Shown: positions 45,295 through 55,007, numbered from the stretch's first letter. The stretch: 64,000 nucleotides of DNA from Deltaproteobacteria bacterium (GCA_016937155.1 JAFGWM010000011.1:57732-121731), one strand, 5' to 3'. Notes: generated by a model from the sequence alone, not told the origin. Numbers and translations: made by a program.

Positions 45295-47613
45295 TTAGCC
45301 CTGACGGTTCTGAACGAGCCATCCCATTGCGAAATCAGATGATCCATCCATTACTATTTTCATTGAAATGTCGGTATTTCTATCACCAATTACTTTAATT
45401 ACATCAGATAAATCAGCAAATTCCAAAGCCCATTGAGAAAGAAAATTGGTCTGGGAATTTATATATTCCATGTTGAGAAATCCTGAATTTTCATCAAGAT
45501 AAATTGGAAGATATTTAATACGGCTTTCAACGAGATCCTGGAAAAAATGAGTTCCAAAGGACAATTCCGGCATATAATCGCCATCTTTTTTGGCAAGTTC
45601 AATAAGCATACTTGTGTTATTTATGTCACTGTACGTAACCTGGACTCCAAGTTTTATATCACCACGTGAGCCCCACCTTCCGGGTCCCATTAAAATAAAA
45701 TCCTGTGGTGGAAGGCGCTGATTAAGGGTTCTTACAGCTTTGGCAATTTGCTGCATTTCCCGTTCTGAAGAAAGGTTTGAATAGGCAAGAGGGTCCACAT
45801 AAACTATATGGTGGAAATCATCAACCACACCGTCAGTAACATATCTGTCAGCAGTAAAAATGATATTATCATCGGGGATATTTTCAGGAAGAGATGTAGG
45901 GCTTTGTTTACCCCATTGTCCCTGTGGACGGCATTGTAGAAGGTAAAGTTTGCTTCCGTTTGAGGCAAATTCAACATCCACAGGACACTGATAGGCATCT
46001 TCCAGTGCATTAAGCATTGCACGCAGTTTCTCCATAAATTTTTTGTCATCCAGCAGTCCATTGAACGTTGGTATATTTTCAGTGGAAGATGAATCCCAAA
46101 TAGCGGGAACCACCTGCTTGAGCTCACCATCTTCATCTATTGAAATAATATCTGAAATACCTTCAATCTGATCACCATATTCAGAGACAATTTCTTTTAA
46201 GGATATACTTTCAAAACGTCCTGTCCTGAGATTTATAACATCAATGTATTTCTGGGAATATCTTAACTGATCTTCACGGGTGATGTTTACTCTCAGCCCC
46301 GGTTTCCCAGGACTGGCAAGTACCGGATAGTCATCTGTCAGACGGTCAACAGCCCTTGTGCCCAGACCTGCAACGAGTCTTACCATGCCGTCCTCGCGTT
46401 CAATTCTTGGACTCCACCTGAATTCATTGTAACTGAATGCCACACCTGCATAGAGTGGGAAAAAGTAGTCTCCAACCTTTGATCCAACCACTTCCTGTAC
46501 GAGTAGGCCCATCTGTTCAGTAAAATCAAGAAGCTGCATGTTTTTTCTATATTCAATGGCATCAGGACTGAAAACACTGGCCATAATTTCTGCCATTGCA
46601 TCCAAAAGAGCTCCAAGGCGATCATCCATATTACCCGAGTTAGCAAGAAAAAGACTCTTGTATTTTCCACTGAAACTGGCCTGAAAACTATCTTCAAGAA
46701 GGCTTGAACTTCTTACAATAACAGGTTTGTTGCCTATTTCCTCAAGCATATGCTGAAGTTGATCCACAATTTCCTGTGGAAAAAAACTGTTTTTAAAAAG
46801 CTGTTTCAGCATTATATAACTAGCACATATCTGTTCGGGTTCAGCATATTTCAGGCTTACCATTTCCTCAAGAGCATTGTAGTGAAGAAAATTTATTGTT
46901 ATATCAGATGTTATAAACCAGCTTCTTGGTGTTGTGACATCCTTGAGAGCTTCATATTCAGACTGTTTCTTTTCAATAATTTTTGACGCTAGGATAAGTC
47001 CTGCAGCTTTTCCACCTAATCTGCCTGTGCCTCTTAAAGGTCCGATTATTGAAGGTGTGAGTTTATAAAAATCCCTTACAAGTATATAATTTTTAGCAAT
47101 GTTTATATATTTAAGATGATCGCTCAGAAATCTTTTTATAAGTGACACTCTAATGTTAATAAAGTCATTGGATGACATGAAATGTTCTTCTCTCGGAATA
47201 GTGAAAAACTTTATTAGTACTTTTTTCAGTTCATCCAACTGAAGATTTTCATTTTCACAAGCAATGGAAAGGAAACGAGATCTTTCCTGGGCGAGCCAGA
47301 TGCTGACCAGATTATTTATCTCTTCCTCTGGCAGAACGTTTGCAGCGATTGAAAAAACCTCTTTCATAATGCGTCTAAGGGTAGATCTTTCTATTTTTGG
47401 AAGCGGCATATTGGAGTAAAGTCTTGACGCATTGGCATCATCATAGGGCTCCAGTTCTTTCATGAGATCCAATATATCGTGGACATCATGTTTGTAGAGA
47501 TGTATGAACATTCGTCTCATTATTCGATTCAGAAGAACCAGATCGAATTTTTCGAGCATTCCAATTATTATTTTCCATTCAGGTTTTTCACTGGCTTTAT
47601 TCATAAATATCAT
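45295..47613 (-). CDS. PEP/pyruvate-binding (PPDK N-domain) protein lacking phosphotransfer domains
   Basis: 772 aa. An N-terminal helical region of ~190 residues is followed by an ATP-grasp-like pyruvate phosphate dikinase/PEP synthase N-domain: RGTGRLGGKAAGLILASKII, KPVIVRSSSLLEDSFQASFS, GKYKSLFLANSG, RLVAGLGTRAVDR, and CPVDVEFASNGSKLYLLQCR near residue 560. The swivelling phosphohistidine domain and the TIM-barrel PEP domain of true PEP synthase are absent. The C-terminus is a separate domain (MGPGRWGSRGDIKLGVQVTY, then ELSFGTHFFQDLVES). It may phosphorylate something other than pyruvate, or act in regulation. AGGA lies 8 bases before the ATG. Confidence 0.8.
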   Translation of the reverse strand: MIFMNKASEKPEWKIIIGMLEKFDLVLLNRIMRRMFIHLYKHDVHDILDLMKELEPYDDANASRLYSNMPLPKIERSTLRRIMKEVFSIAANVLPEEEINNLVSIWLAQERSRFLSIACENENLQLDELKKVLIKFFTIPREEHFMSSNDFINIRVSLIKRFLSDHLKYINIAKNYILVRDFYKLTPSIIGPLRGTGRLGGKAAGLILASKIIEKKQSEYEALKDVTTPRSWFITSDITINFLHYNALEEMVSLKYAEPEQICASYIMLKQLFKNSFFPQEIVDQLQHMLEEIGNKPVIVRSSSLLEDSFQASFSGKYKSLFLANSGNMDDRLGALLDAMAEIMASVFSPDAIEYRKNMQLLDFTEQMGLLVQEVVGSKVGDYFFPLYAGVAFSYNEFRWSPRIEREDGMVRLVAGLGTRAVDRLTDDYPVLASPGKPGLRVNITREDQLRYSQKYIDVINLRTGRFESISLKEIVSEYGDQIEGISDIISIDEDGELKQVVPAIWDSSSTENIPTFNGLLDDKKFMEKLRAMLNALEDAYQCPVDVEFASNGSKLYLLQCRPQGQWGKQSPTSLPENIPDDNIIFTADRYVTDGVVDDFHHIVYVDPLAYSNLSSEREMQQIAKAVRTLNQRLPPQDFILMGPGRWGSRGDIKLGVQVTYSDINNTSMLIELAKKDGDYMPELSFGTHFFQDLVESRIKYLPIYLDENSGFLNMEYINSQTNFLSQWALEFADLSDVIKVIGDRNTDISMKIVMDGSSDFAMGWLVQNRQG

Positions 47614-47716
47614 ATGCTTTGTCCTGATTGACTCCGATGATCAACAAGTAAAATCTAAAATAAATCGACAGTAAGTTACACTAAGATTAAAAAAATTCTA
47701 TATTTACTGTAACACG

Positions 47717-48013
47717 TTATAAATATTCTTCACAATGCCACACTCCTCCCTGAGGTCTCGGAAGTTGACAGTGCTTTTTGTTTTCGCAGTTTTCGCATAG
47801 TCCCAAATAAGTTGTCTCATTCGGCCTTTCATAATTTTGATTGTGAGGAGACTCTTCAGTTAAATCTTTCATTATGAAATCATTGCAGAAATGAATGGGT
47901 ATGCCATTGTCGGGTCTGCCGGAGCATCTGCTGCCTTTAGCGCAGGAATCACAGAGATTTTTACTTGACCATATTTCACGATTGATGTCAGTCAACAATA
48001 CCTTGGTCTCCAT
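47717..48013 (-). CDS. Small protein with two CxxC-x5-C...C metal-binding units
   Basis: 98 aa containing two related units: LCDSCAKGSRCSGRP ending HFCNDF, and LCENCENKKHCQLPRP ending WHCEEY. Each offers four cysteines, suitable for zinc or an iron-sulfur cluster. Short proteins with the LCxNC...GGVWHCEEY pattern occur in anaerobic deltaproteobacteria, with no known function to my knowledge. It lies ~100 bases upstream of the PEP/pyruvate-binding gene on the same strand and may be its leader gene. Confidence 0.72.
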   Translation of the reverse strand: METKVLLTDINREIWSSKNLCDSCAKGSRCSGRPDNGIPIHFCNDFIMKDLTEESPHNQNYERPNETTYLGLCENCENKKHCQLPRPQGGVWHCEEYL

Positions 48014-48455
48014 ATTAATCAGTTAAACTGAATTATCTGCCAGCTCTTTATATATGCAGTAATTGTGCCAATAATAAAAAACACAGTTTTTTGTCTGTGT
48101 TGAATAAATCAATTAATACAATTGCTTATAATATTTTTCTTTCAGGAGAATTTGTAACTGGCATAATTCACGAGGCAATTCTTCTCGGTGGGTAAAAAAT
48201 ACCCAAAAAAGTTGTTTTATTATTTTTACTGAAATATAAACCTACTATAAAATAGTTCAAAATTATGATTAAGGTTGAAAATATTTTAATTTAAGGTTTT
48301 CAGGTAGAATAAATAACTGCATATGGTGGATAATTATTGCATTTTTATTTCACCACAGTATAGATAATACTTCTTTTTTATTGATTTTTATTGAATTAAC
48401 ATTAATAATTGTTGCTCAATATAAAAAGAATGATTCCAACACCGGAGTTTTAAAA
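48014..48455 (+). other. AT-rich intergenic region between divergent genes
   Basis: A 442-base, strongly AT-rich stretch between the small Cys-rich gene (minus) and the Ser/Thr kinase gene (plus). The first 75 bases of the open frame leading into the kinase belong here. No clear promoter, RNA structure or further ORF is seen. Confidence 0.5.
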
Positions 48456-51400
48456 GTGTTTTTTACAATATGTAACAATTGCCATCTTCCATCAATGGAA
48501 GGCCAGAGAATTTGTGCAGAGTGTGGCTCCAATCTGATGGAAGAAGAGCTTTATGAGGGCGATAATCTAACCGGTGTCATTTTTGAAAAAAGATACCGGC
48601 TAGAGCAGTACATTGATGAAGGAGCCATGGCATGGGTATATCGTGGTGTGCATGTTGATTTGGGTTCAAGTGTGGCTGTTAAAATTCTTAAGCCATCTTT
48701 TCACACTGATGAAAGATTTGTTGAACGGTTCAAGCAGGAGGCAATTGCCGCCGGAAGTTTGAATCATCCCAATATTCTTTCAATTATCACTTCCACCACA
48801 ACATCCACAGGTTTTACCTATATTGTAAGTGAATTCATAAGTGGTAAATCACTGGCAAAGATACTGGAGACACAAAGAAAACTTCCTCTGTCCAGGGTTA
48901 TAAAAATTATTTCTCAGATTTTATCAGCTCTTGACGAAGCTCATTCAAAAGGGATAATTCATAGAGACATCAAACCGGAAAATGTTATGATTATTTCCCT
49001 CAGAAGTGGTGAGGATTTCATTAAACTGGTTGATTTTGGTATCGCCAGGCAGAGCGAGAATAATGACCTTAAACTGACCAAGCATGGAGAACTTTTCGGT
49101 ACTCCTGAATATATGGCTCCCGAAGTAATCAGAGGAAAGCAGGCTTCAAAAGTAAGCGATCTTTACTCAGTGGGGATTATACTTTTTGAAATGCTTGCTG
49201 GTGATGTGCCTTTCACCGGTGAAGTTATTTTTGATGTTTTAAGAGCCCATCTTGAAGAAGAGATTAAATCTGTCAGTGTAAAAAATGAAGAGATTCCTTT
49301 TGCTTTTGATTTGCTGATAAAAAAAGTCCTTGCCAAGGATCCTGATGAACGCCCACAAAGCGCTATAGAATTCAAGAATCTTCTACTGGAGACATATGAT
49401 GAAGCATCCGGTGTTTTTCAGTGTACCATCTGTGGGTATTCACTGGAAAGTTCATGTAAATTCTGTCCTAACTGTGGTACCAATCTTGCCAGCACCACTG
49501 CTGAAGTTGAAAAGATAGAAGAAGAAAACACTGTATTACCTGAATCTAAAGCCGTTGTGAGCCAGAGTACTAGGACAATTCAACAGCTTCTTGTAAGAGA
49601 AAAAGCTCTGGAGCCTATTTTTATTGGTAGAGAGAAAGAAATTGATGAAATAACATCATTTCTGTACAGTGAAAAAGTGGTGCTTGAGATAAGTGGAATT
49701 ACAGGGATTGGCAAAACATCTCTGGCGGAATACATAATTGGTGCCATTGACTCCGACAGTGTGCTGAAATACGCATGTTATCCTGATCCATCACTATGCA
49801 GAATGCCATGGTATCCTGTGAAAACTCTGATTGGAAATATTCTGGAACTTGATCAGGATTGTTCCTTTGAGAAAATAAAGGAAAAACTCTCAGGGATGAG
49901 GCTGGAGCCAGATGATTATCAGCATATTTATAAACTCCTTGATTCAAGTGCTCCTGACATTCCTGTTGAAAGAGCTGTTAAACTTAGGGAAATTATAACA
50001 AGTGCCATAAGAGTTGTCATGGCAGCAGCATCTCAAAAAGCGGCGATCATTTTATTTGATGACATTGATGAATATGATTATCCTTCAAGGATTTTTATTG
50101 ATCGACTGATAACAAACAGTTCGGGTTTTCCGGTAAAGGTAATTCTCACCACTGAGGAATCATTCATTGTTCCCAATGAAAGTTCTCAATCTGTAGTTCT
50201 CACAAGACTGGATGATGAGGCTCTAAAACCGGTAATACTTCAAACTATAAGCAGGAAAACCGATTCCTGGCATGGATTGTTTGAAAAACTGTTTTCCAAC
50301 TCTTTCGGTTTGCCACTTCATCTCATTGAGGGTATACACCTTATCATGGAAGGTGGCAGTGAGGTGGGTAGCAGTTTAGCTGATATAGTGACCTTGAGAA
50401 TAAGGAGACTTCCCAGCGCGGCATTGCGAATTATGCAGCTCAGTTCTTTGTACGGAAAGATTGTTCCACTTAAACTGGTTTATGAGACTGAGGGTAAAAC
50501 TGAAGATACTGAAAATGCAATATCTCTTTTAGTGAGAAGGGGATATATAAATCACATAAATGCTCTGGAAATCCAGATTTCTCATCCGATCTATAACAAA
50601 CTTGTAACATCAAGTATGACAATGGAACTTCAGTATAAGCTCAATGATATTATACGTAATTTTCTTCTTAATAATGGTGCTTCAACTCTAAAAATCGCGT
50701 ATCACACATTGAAATGCAACAAACTTGATGAGGCTTTCTGGTTATGTGAGGAAGCCGGGGATCACTGCGAAAAATGCCTTGATGATCCTGGTGCTGTTGA
50801 TTTTTATCGAAGTGCTTTTGAAATATCAAGATTTTCAACTCTTCAGGGGCATGGGCCAGAAAACTTTATCCGTTTGAGTTTAAAACTGGGTGATGTCCTG
50901 AGATATACCAGTCAGTATCTGGAATCAGAAAATATTCTGAAAGAAGGTCTGCTCTTTTGTGAAGATTCCCCTGAAAGTGAAGCTGCGATTTTAAGTTCAC
51001 TTGCAAGGCTTACAATTTCAAATCCAAATGGTCAGTCGGATAAGGAAAAAGCTGGTGCCCTGATAAACAGGGCTGCGAGAAAAGCAAATGAAACTCAAAA
51101 ACCAGAATTGATTTATAAAGTTTTTTTTGATTTGAGCTCAATTGAAATTTCAAGGCAGAGGTACGAAAAAGGTGCCCAAATGCTTCGAGATGGTATGGAA
51201 AGAATTATGTCCCTAAAAGAGCCACCGGATGATTTCTGGAGGCTGTTTCTGCGACTGGCAGAGCTTGAATTCAGTGGAAATAAAAAGGAAGAAGCAATTG
51301 AAATTCTTATGCAGTCTGTGAATATGATAGATTCCAGATTGCCTCAGTGGAAACTTGCATTAGGCAGAATTCACTATCTGCTTGGAAGATTTTTCATGGA

Positions 51401-51623
51401 AATGGATAGAAAATCCGATGCTCTGATTCATCTTATGCAGGCGGTGGAGTATCTTCAGAATATTGGAGACAGACTTAGTGCGGCAGAAGCTAGTCTTGCT
51501 GTTGTGGAAATGGATCCGGCAAAATTAGAACATCTGGAAAAGGCAATATACCTCTCTATGCAGATAGGATGGAAGCAGGGGCTGGAAAAAGCCAGAAGAC
51601 TCAAGGATTCCATTAGATTTTAA
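48456..51623 (+). CDS. Zinc-ribbon Ser/Thr protein kinase with ATPase and TPR domains
   Basis: 1055 aa. GTG 48456 is chosen because GGAG lies 8 bases upstream and the protein then begins with a zinc ribbon (MFFTICNNC, CAEC). The kinase (about 48-310) has every catalytic element: AVKILKP, IHRDIKPEN, VDFGIARQ and TPEYMAPE. A second ribbon (CTICGYSLESSCKFCPNC) follows at ~323-340. Next comes a STAND/AAA-type ATPase with Walker A GITGIGKTSLAE near 414 and FDDIDEYD. The C-terminal ~300 residues are helical repeats of TPR type. This kinase-ATPase-TPR fusion is typical of myxobacteria and relatives. No membrane helix, so it is a cytoplasmic integrator kinase. Confidence 0.9.
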   Translation: MFFTICNNCHLPSMEGQRICAECGSNLMEEELYEGDNLTGVIFEKRYRLEQYIDEGAMAWVYRGVHVDLGSSVAVKILKPSFHTDERFVERFKQEAIAAGSLNHPNILSIITSTTTSTGFTYIVSEFISGKSLAKILETQRKLPLSRVIKIISQILSALDEAHSKGIIHRDIKPENVMIISLRSGEDFIKLVDFGIARQSENNDLKLTKHGELFGTPEYMAPEVIRGKQASKVSDLYSVGIILFEMLAGDVPFTGEVIFDVLRAHLEEEIKSVSVKNEEIPFAFDLLIKKVLAKDPDERPQSAIEFKNLLLETYDEASGVFQCTICGYSLESSCKFCPNCGTNLASTTAEVEKIEEENTVLPESKAVVSQSTRTIQQLLVREKALEPIFIGREKEIDEITSFLYSEKVVLEISGITGIGKTSLAEYIIGAIDSDSVLKYACYPDPSLCRMPWYPVKTLIGNILELDQDCSFEKIKEKLSGMRLEPDDYQHIYKLLDSSAPDIPVERAVKLREIITSAIRVVMAAASQKAAIILFDDIDEYDYPSRIFIDRLITNSSGFPVKVILTTEESFIVPNESSQSVVLTRLDDEALKPVILQTISRKTDSWHGLFEKLFSNSFGLPLHLIEGIHLIMEGGSEVGSSLADIVTLRIRRLPSAALRIMQLSSLYGKIVPLKLVYETEGKTEDTENAISLLVRRGYINHINALEIQISHPIYNKLVTSSMTMELQYKLNDIIRNFLLNNGASTLKIAYHTLKCNKLDEAFWLCEEAGDHCEKCLDDPGAVDFYRSAFEISRFSTLQGHGPENFIRLSLKLGDVLRYTSQYLESENILKEGLLFCEDSPESEAAILSSLARLTISNPNGQSDKEKAGALINRAARKANETQKPELIYKVFFDLSSIEISRQRYEKGAQMLRDGMERIMSLKEPPDDFWRLFLRLAELEFSGNKKEEAIEILMQSVNMIDSRLPQWKLALGRIHYLLGRFFMEMDRKSDALIHLMQAVEYLQNIGDRLSAAEASLAVVEMDPAKLEHLEKAIYLSMQIGWKQGLEKARRLKDSIRF

Positions 51624-51708
51624 TAAAGTTATTTGCAGGGGGAATTTAAAATTTACAGCGGTGCCCACGTTAGTTGAGCCAAGGTGTTGTTATATAAACA
51701 ATCTATTT

Positions 51709-51756
51709 CAGGTAGTCAGGGAGTCAGCAAAACACCCCTGACTGACTGGCTACCTG
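51709..51756. repeat. Long imperfect hairpin between convergent genes
   Basis: Arms 51709-51727 and 51738-51756 can pair over 19 positions, with two mismatches and one G-T pair, around a 10-base loop. The outer part is CAGGTAG/CTACCTG and the inner part AGTCAG/CTGACT. It sits between the stops of the Ser/Thr kinase (plus) and the Sel1-like gene (minus). No T-run follows on either strand, so it is not a standard intrinsic terminator. A bidirectional termination or mRNA-stability element, or a dispersed palindrome, is possible. Confidence 0.75.
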
Positions 51757-51882
51757 TAATTAACAAATTTTAGTATCGTATTATTCATGAAGCGGTCTAG
51801 TTCATTTTATTTTTTCTGGTGATCCCCTTTTTTGCTTTTGCGTTAGATCTACTATCTTGTGCTTTGCTGTATATTCAAAGGG

Positions 51883-52821
51883 TCAGTGTAAAGTGTTTGT
51901 GCAAAGAGAAGTATTGCCGGACATGCACGACTGATGAATTAAAAAAGTCTTTCTCAGTTCCGGTATATCAGGAAGTGAGACTATTTTCAAACAACCACGT
52001 TCACTTCCCATATTACATGCTGTTTCGAGGAATTTTGAATTTTTCAGTCTCAGGCCAAGTTCATAGCAACCCTCACTATTGCCTGTTACACACATATCAG
52101 ATAAACCTTCTGATGATATCAGACTGTATGAAGACCACTCCAGCCCGGTAAGATTCCGGAAATACATGGAACAACCTACACTGTTTCCGGTTTCACAGGA
52201 AAAATAGTTTTGAAAAGCATCATTTGTTTCCTTTGCACAACTGTCAATATCTTCCATAACGCATTTTTCAAGAAAGATATTTCTGGAAAGTACATTGCAG
52301 TATCTGGTAACACCCTTAACACATAGAGTCCGAAAGGCTGCAGGCAATACCTGATGCGGAGACATGACAGCCACAGTGTCACTCAGTGCCTGACAACTTT
52401 CAGGATGAGTGGTTTCACATTCTGATGCCAGTATTCCCAGTGCATAGTCTCTATCCCGTTTTTCACCGGTTTTTGCCATTAACTGCATTTTCAGGAGACA
52501 ACCGACATGAGAATTCTCTTTGCAAAAAACTTCACTGGCACAAAAAAGTGCCGTTCTACTGTCGGAAGCATCCAGACAGGTAATTATTTTTTTCTGTGCC
52601 TTTGGACTCAAAGAATTCATTTCAAGTTTGCACACTCCAGAAGTGAAGCGGATTTTAAACTCCGACGATCTCTCAGATATGTTGCCACAGGCAATTCTGA
52701 TTCTTGCACGATTTTTACTTTTCCTTAGAGCTGGATTTCTTTTATTGAGTACACTGAACAGAAAAATAGCACTGAAAATTATTCCAAGAATTACAAATAT
52801 AGCCCAGATTTCTTTTTTCAT
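51883..52821 (-). CDS. Membrane-anchored Sel1-like Cys-rich repeat protein
   Basis: About 312 aa from ATG 52821, which overlaps the stop of the upstream gene as ATGA. An in-frame ATG at 52848 is possible. One N-terminal membrane helix (IWAIFVILGIIFSAIFLF) is followed by an extracytoplasmic region. Its cysteines are regularly paired in Sel1-like units: CVTGNSEGCYELGLRL, ETACNMGSERGCLKIV, SCMSGNTSLC. Cys-rich Sel1 repeats are disulfide-stabilised helical solenoids used for protein binding. It is the last gene of a three-gene operon with the IscU-like protein and M24 peptidase. Confidence 0.66.
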   Translation of the reverse strand: MKKEIWAIFVILGIIFSAIFLFSVLNKRNPALRKSKNRARIRIACGNISERSSEFKIRFTSGVCKLEMNSLSPKAQKKIITCLDASDSRTALFCASEVFCKENSHVGCLLKMQLMAKTGEKRDRDYALGILASECETTHPESCQALSDTVAVMSPHQVLPAAFRTLCVKGVTRYCNVLSRNIFLEKCVMEDIDSCAKETNDAFQNYFSCETGNSVGCSMYFRNLTGLEWSSYSLISSEGLSDMCVTGNSEGCYELGLRLKNSKFLETACNMGSERGCLKIVSLPDIPELRKTFLIHQSCMSGNTSLCTNTLH

Positions 52822-53261
52822 TTTGTTCTGACGTAGTAGCGTTTCCATGGCTCTCTGGAAACAGTAATTGAGTCTAAAAGGGCATTATTAAAAGCCTCCA
52901 GAGCAAGGAGGAGACCCAGATAATCACTATCAGGAATTTCATTATCAAGAAAAGAATTTATACTGTCCTCAGTTACAACTCTATGAAGCATATTAAGGTG
53001 AATCCCCTCAGTCAGATTACAGATTGCTTCAGACGAGGCAATGGCTATGGCACTTGCACTGGCAGTGAAGAAACAACGTTCAACCACATTATTTTCATCG
53101 ATAACAAGGTAAAATGTAACTTTTTCACTATTTGCAACGCTGTGAGTACCTTTTCCCTGACACTGGTTGGGAACACCGGTATGTCGGGGATAAACAGCAG
53201 TTTTCGCAATTGTTTCCCCGTAACGATCATTAAGAAGTGTAAAAATAGAAGAACTGTCCAT
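52818..53261 (-). CDS. Degenerate IscU/NifU-like protein
   Basis: 147 aa resembling the SufU/IscU scaffold fold: KVTFYLVIDENNVVERCFFT followed by ASASAIAIASSEAICNLTEG, which parallels the family's strand-strand-(G)CAIS-helix core. The three cluster-binding cysteines of true scaffolds are not in place: the first site reads HSVANSEK instead of CGD, and the second reads ASASAIA instead of GCAIS. Other cysteines occur (NQCQG, ERCFF, AICNL), so a role in iron-sulfur assembly is doubtful. The start lies 6 bases after the M24 peptidase stop with no Shine-Dalgarno site, so translation is probably coupled. Confidence 0.6.
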   Translation of the reverse strand: MDSSSIFTLLNDRYGETIAKTAVYPRHTGVPNQCQGKGTHSVANSEKVTFYLVIDENNVVERCFFTASASAIAIASSEAICNLTEGIHLNMLHRVVTEDSINSFLDNEIPDSDYLGLLLALEAFNNALLDSITVSREPWKRYYVRTK

Positions 53262-53267
53262 GAATAC

Positions 53268-54446
53268 TTAGTTGATGAAAAATATCTTATTGTCAAGGGG
53301 AATAAGGTTTTTTCCACCAGACGTGGTTACTTCAAAAGTGTTTTCTATTCCCACACTGCCATCCTTAAAAAACAGTTTAGGCTCAACTGCAATTACATTA
53401 CCTGTTTCAAGTGGAGAATCGAAACCCCTTGCCAGAACAGGGAACTCATCTATTTCAAGTCCCAGACCGTGACCGAGAAATCTGACCTGATTTGACTGGT
53501 ACCCCATATAATTGTCAGTGTAACCATATTCTTCAGCCATCTTCAGACTTTTAAAATATATTTCGGAGGGAATTGCTCCAGGCTTCATCTCTTTACTTGC
53601 CATATCAGAGATTAGTTCACAAAACTCATGTCTTTTCTTTAATACCAGATTTTCAGGACCAAGATGGTATGTTCTTGTGGCATCTGCCATATATCCCTCA
53701 TATCCGGCCATTATGTCCACCATAACTGTATCCTCTTTTTTAATAACAACGTTTCCACTGAAGTATGGAGCAGCCTCATAAAGTCCTGTGTTACCCACAG
53801 GCCCGTCAAAAAGAGTAGGGTAATTCACAGTCTGTGTATTTCCCAGAGAGCCGTAATATATTTCCATATTGAACTTTCTTACTCTGAGAAACCCCTGATG
53901 TCCTGAAAGCCTCATGAATTGCTCTATATGAGCAGCAAGTTGCAGTTCTGTTATTTCAGGTTTAATAAAATCAGAAATTTCTAAAAAAGTATCTGCAAGA
54001 ATTTTTCCGGCCTGTGAGATCATCTGTATTTCTGATGGATCCTTTACACTTCGAAGGGTCCGTATCTCTCTGGATATGTCTATATAGTTGATATTGTGAG
54101 TATTCTTTTTGAAATACTCAACTGTGGAATAGGGAACTATATCCAGTTCCATACCGGCAGTAAGAGATCTGTTTTCCCAATTTTTTTTAAAAAAAGTGAA
54201 CAGATCTTTAATGGATCTGATAGAGTTGATATTACTCAGATCACTTTTAAGTTTTACACGTTCATAGGGTTTTATTACATGAAGAGAGTATTCTCCATTT
54301 CTTTGTATAACAAGATAGCCCTGAAATATAACTCCTGTGAAATAGTACATATCAGCATTTTGAATGATAATAGCAAACTCTATTCCTTTGTTATCAAGTA
54401 TTTTAGAAAATTTTAAAATTCGATTTAAATTGATATCCTGTTCCAT
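53268..54446 (-). CDS. M24-family metallopeptidase (Xaa-Pro aminopeptidase-like)
   Basis: 393 aa. ATG 54446 follows AGGAG by about 5 bases. The creatinase-like N-domain is followed by the pita-bread catalytic domain with all five metal ligands: VDIMAGYEGYMADATRTY (two Asp), LGHGLGLEIDEFP (His), AVEPK (Glu) and GIENTFEV (Glu). The family removes N-terminal residues before proline or acts as a related dipeptidase. It is the first gene of an operon with the IscU-like and Sel1-like genes. Confidence 0.9.
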   Translation of the reverse strand: MEQDINLNRILKFSKILDNKGIEFAIIIQNADMYYFTGVIFQGYLVIQRNGEYSLHVIKPYERVKLKSDLSNINSIRSIKDLFTFFKKNWENRSLTAGMELDIVPYSTVEYFKKNTHNINYIDISREIRTLRSVKDPSEIQMISQAGKILADTFLEISDFIKPEITELQLAAHIEQFMRLSGHQGFLRVRKFNMEIYYGSLGNTQTVNYPTLFDGPVGNTGLYEAAPYFSGNVVIKKEDTVMVDIMAGYEGYMADATRTYHLGPENLVLKKRHEFCELISDMASKEMKPGAIPSEIYFKSLKMAEEYGYTDNYMGYQSNQVRFLGHGLGLEIDEFPVLARGFDSPLETGNVIAVEPKLFFKDGSVGIENTFEVTTSGGKNLIPLDNKIFFIN

Positions 54447-55007
54447 TTTCACTCCTGTGCACATGAACATGCGATCATCCCTAAGTTATAAGTAACCTTT
54501 TATGGATTTAGAGTAAGAATTCCAAAAAAACATTACTTCTCAGTGGATTATGTAAACTATTATCAGATCCAATAATTAAAGATCTTTTTACTTGATCACA
54601 ATCTCAGGTGTTAAACTGAATGATGTCAAGAGAAAAATCAGCTTGACACAAGTTGTCCTTGCACTCGCCCATAATGTATATCTCTTTGAATGAAAGAGGT
54701 TTTTCCAAAAAATAATAAAAAATTGAAAATTATTCTCAGGTATATCAAGGAATTTAAACAAACAAAAATTTAATCAAACTCTAACTCTATGTTTTAAAAA
54801 AAATATTGTAAAATGGTCTGAGGCTCTGAGATTTAATTTTTTAATTTTTTATTATCTATATAATAACTATAAGAGTTGATCAAAAAGTTTCCGCTCCACA
54901 AAAAACATAGTTTTTCCGGTAATTAACAGTTGATGTATTTTGTCATGAAAATTATCAGTCTGGATTTCGTTTAATCCAATTTGCTAAAAAAATGATTTAG
55001 TCCAGAA
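54447..55007 (+). other. Regulatory region upstream of the anaerobic ribonucleotide reductase genes
   Basis: A 561-base AT-rich gap between divergent genes. At 54592-54605 TTGAT-CACA-ATCTC matches eight of ten positions of the FNR consensus TTGAT-N4-ATCAA. Further downstream, TTGATCAA (54876-54883) is a half-site-like palindrome. TTGACA occurs near 54652, but no -10 is at proper spacing. I found no clear NrdR box pair. No coding sequence is evident. Confidence 0.4.

Noticed and set aside
51709..51756. Intrinsic terminator for the Ser/Thr kinase gene.
   Set aside because: No T-run follows the stem on either strand, so I list it only as a hairpin.
54640..54700. Sigma70 promoter TTGACA...CATAAT upstream of nrdD.
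   Set aside because: The spacer is 21 bases, too long for normal promoter recognition.
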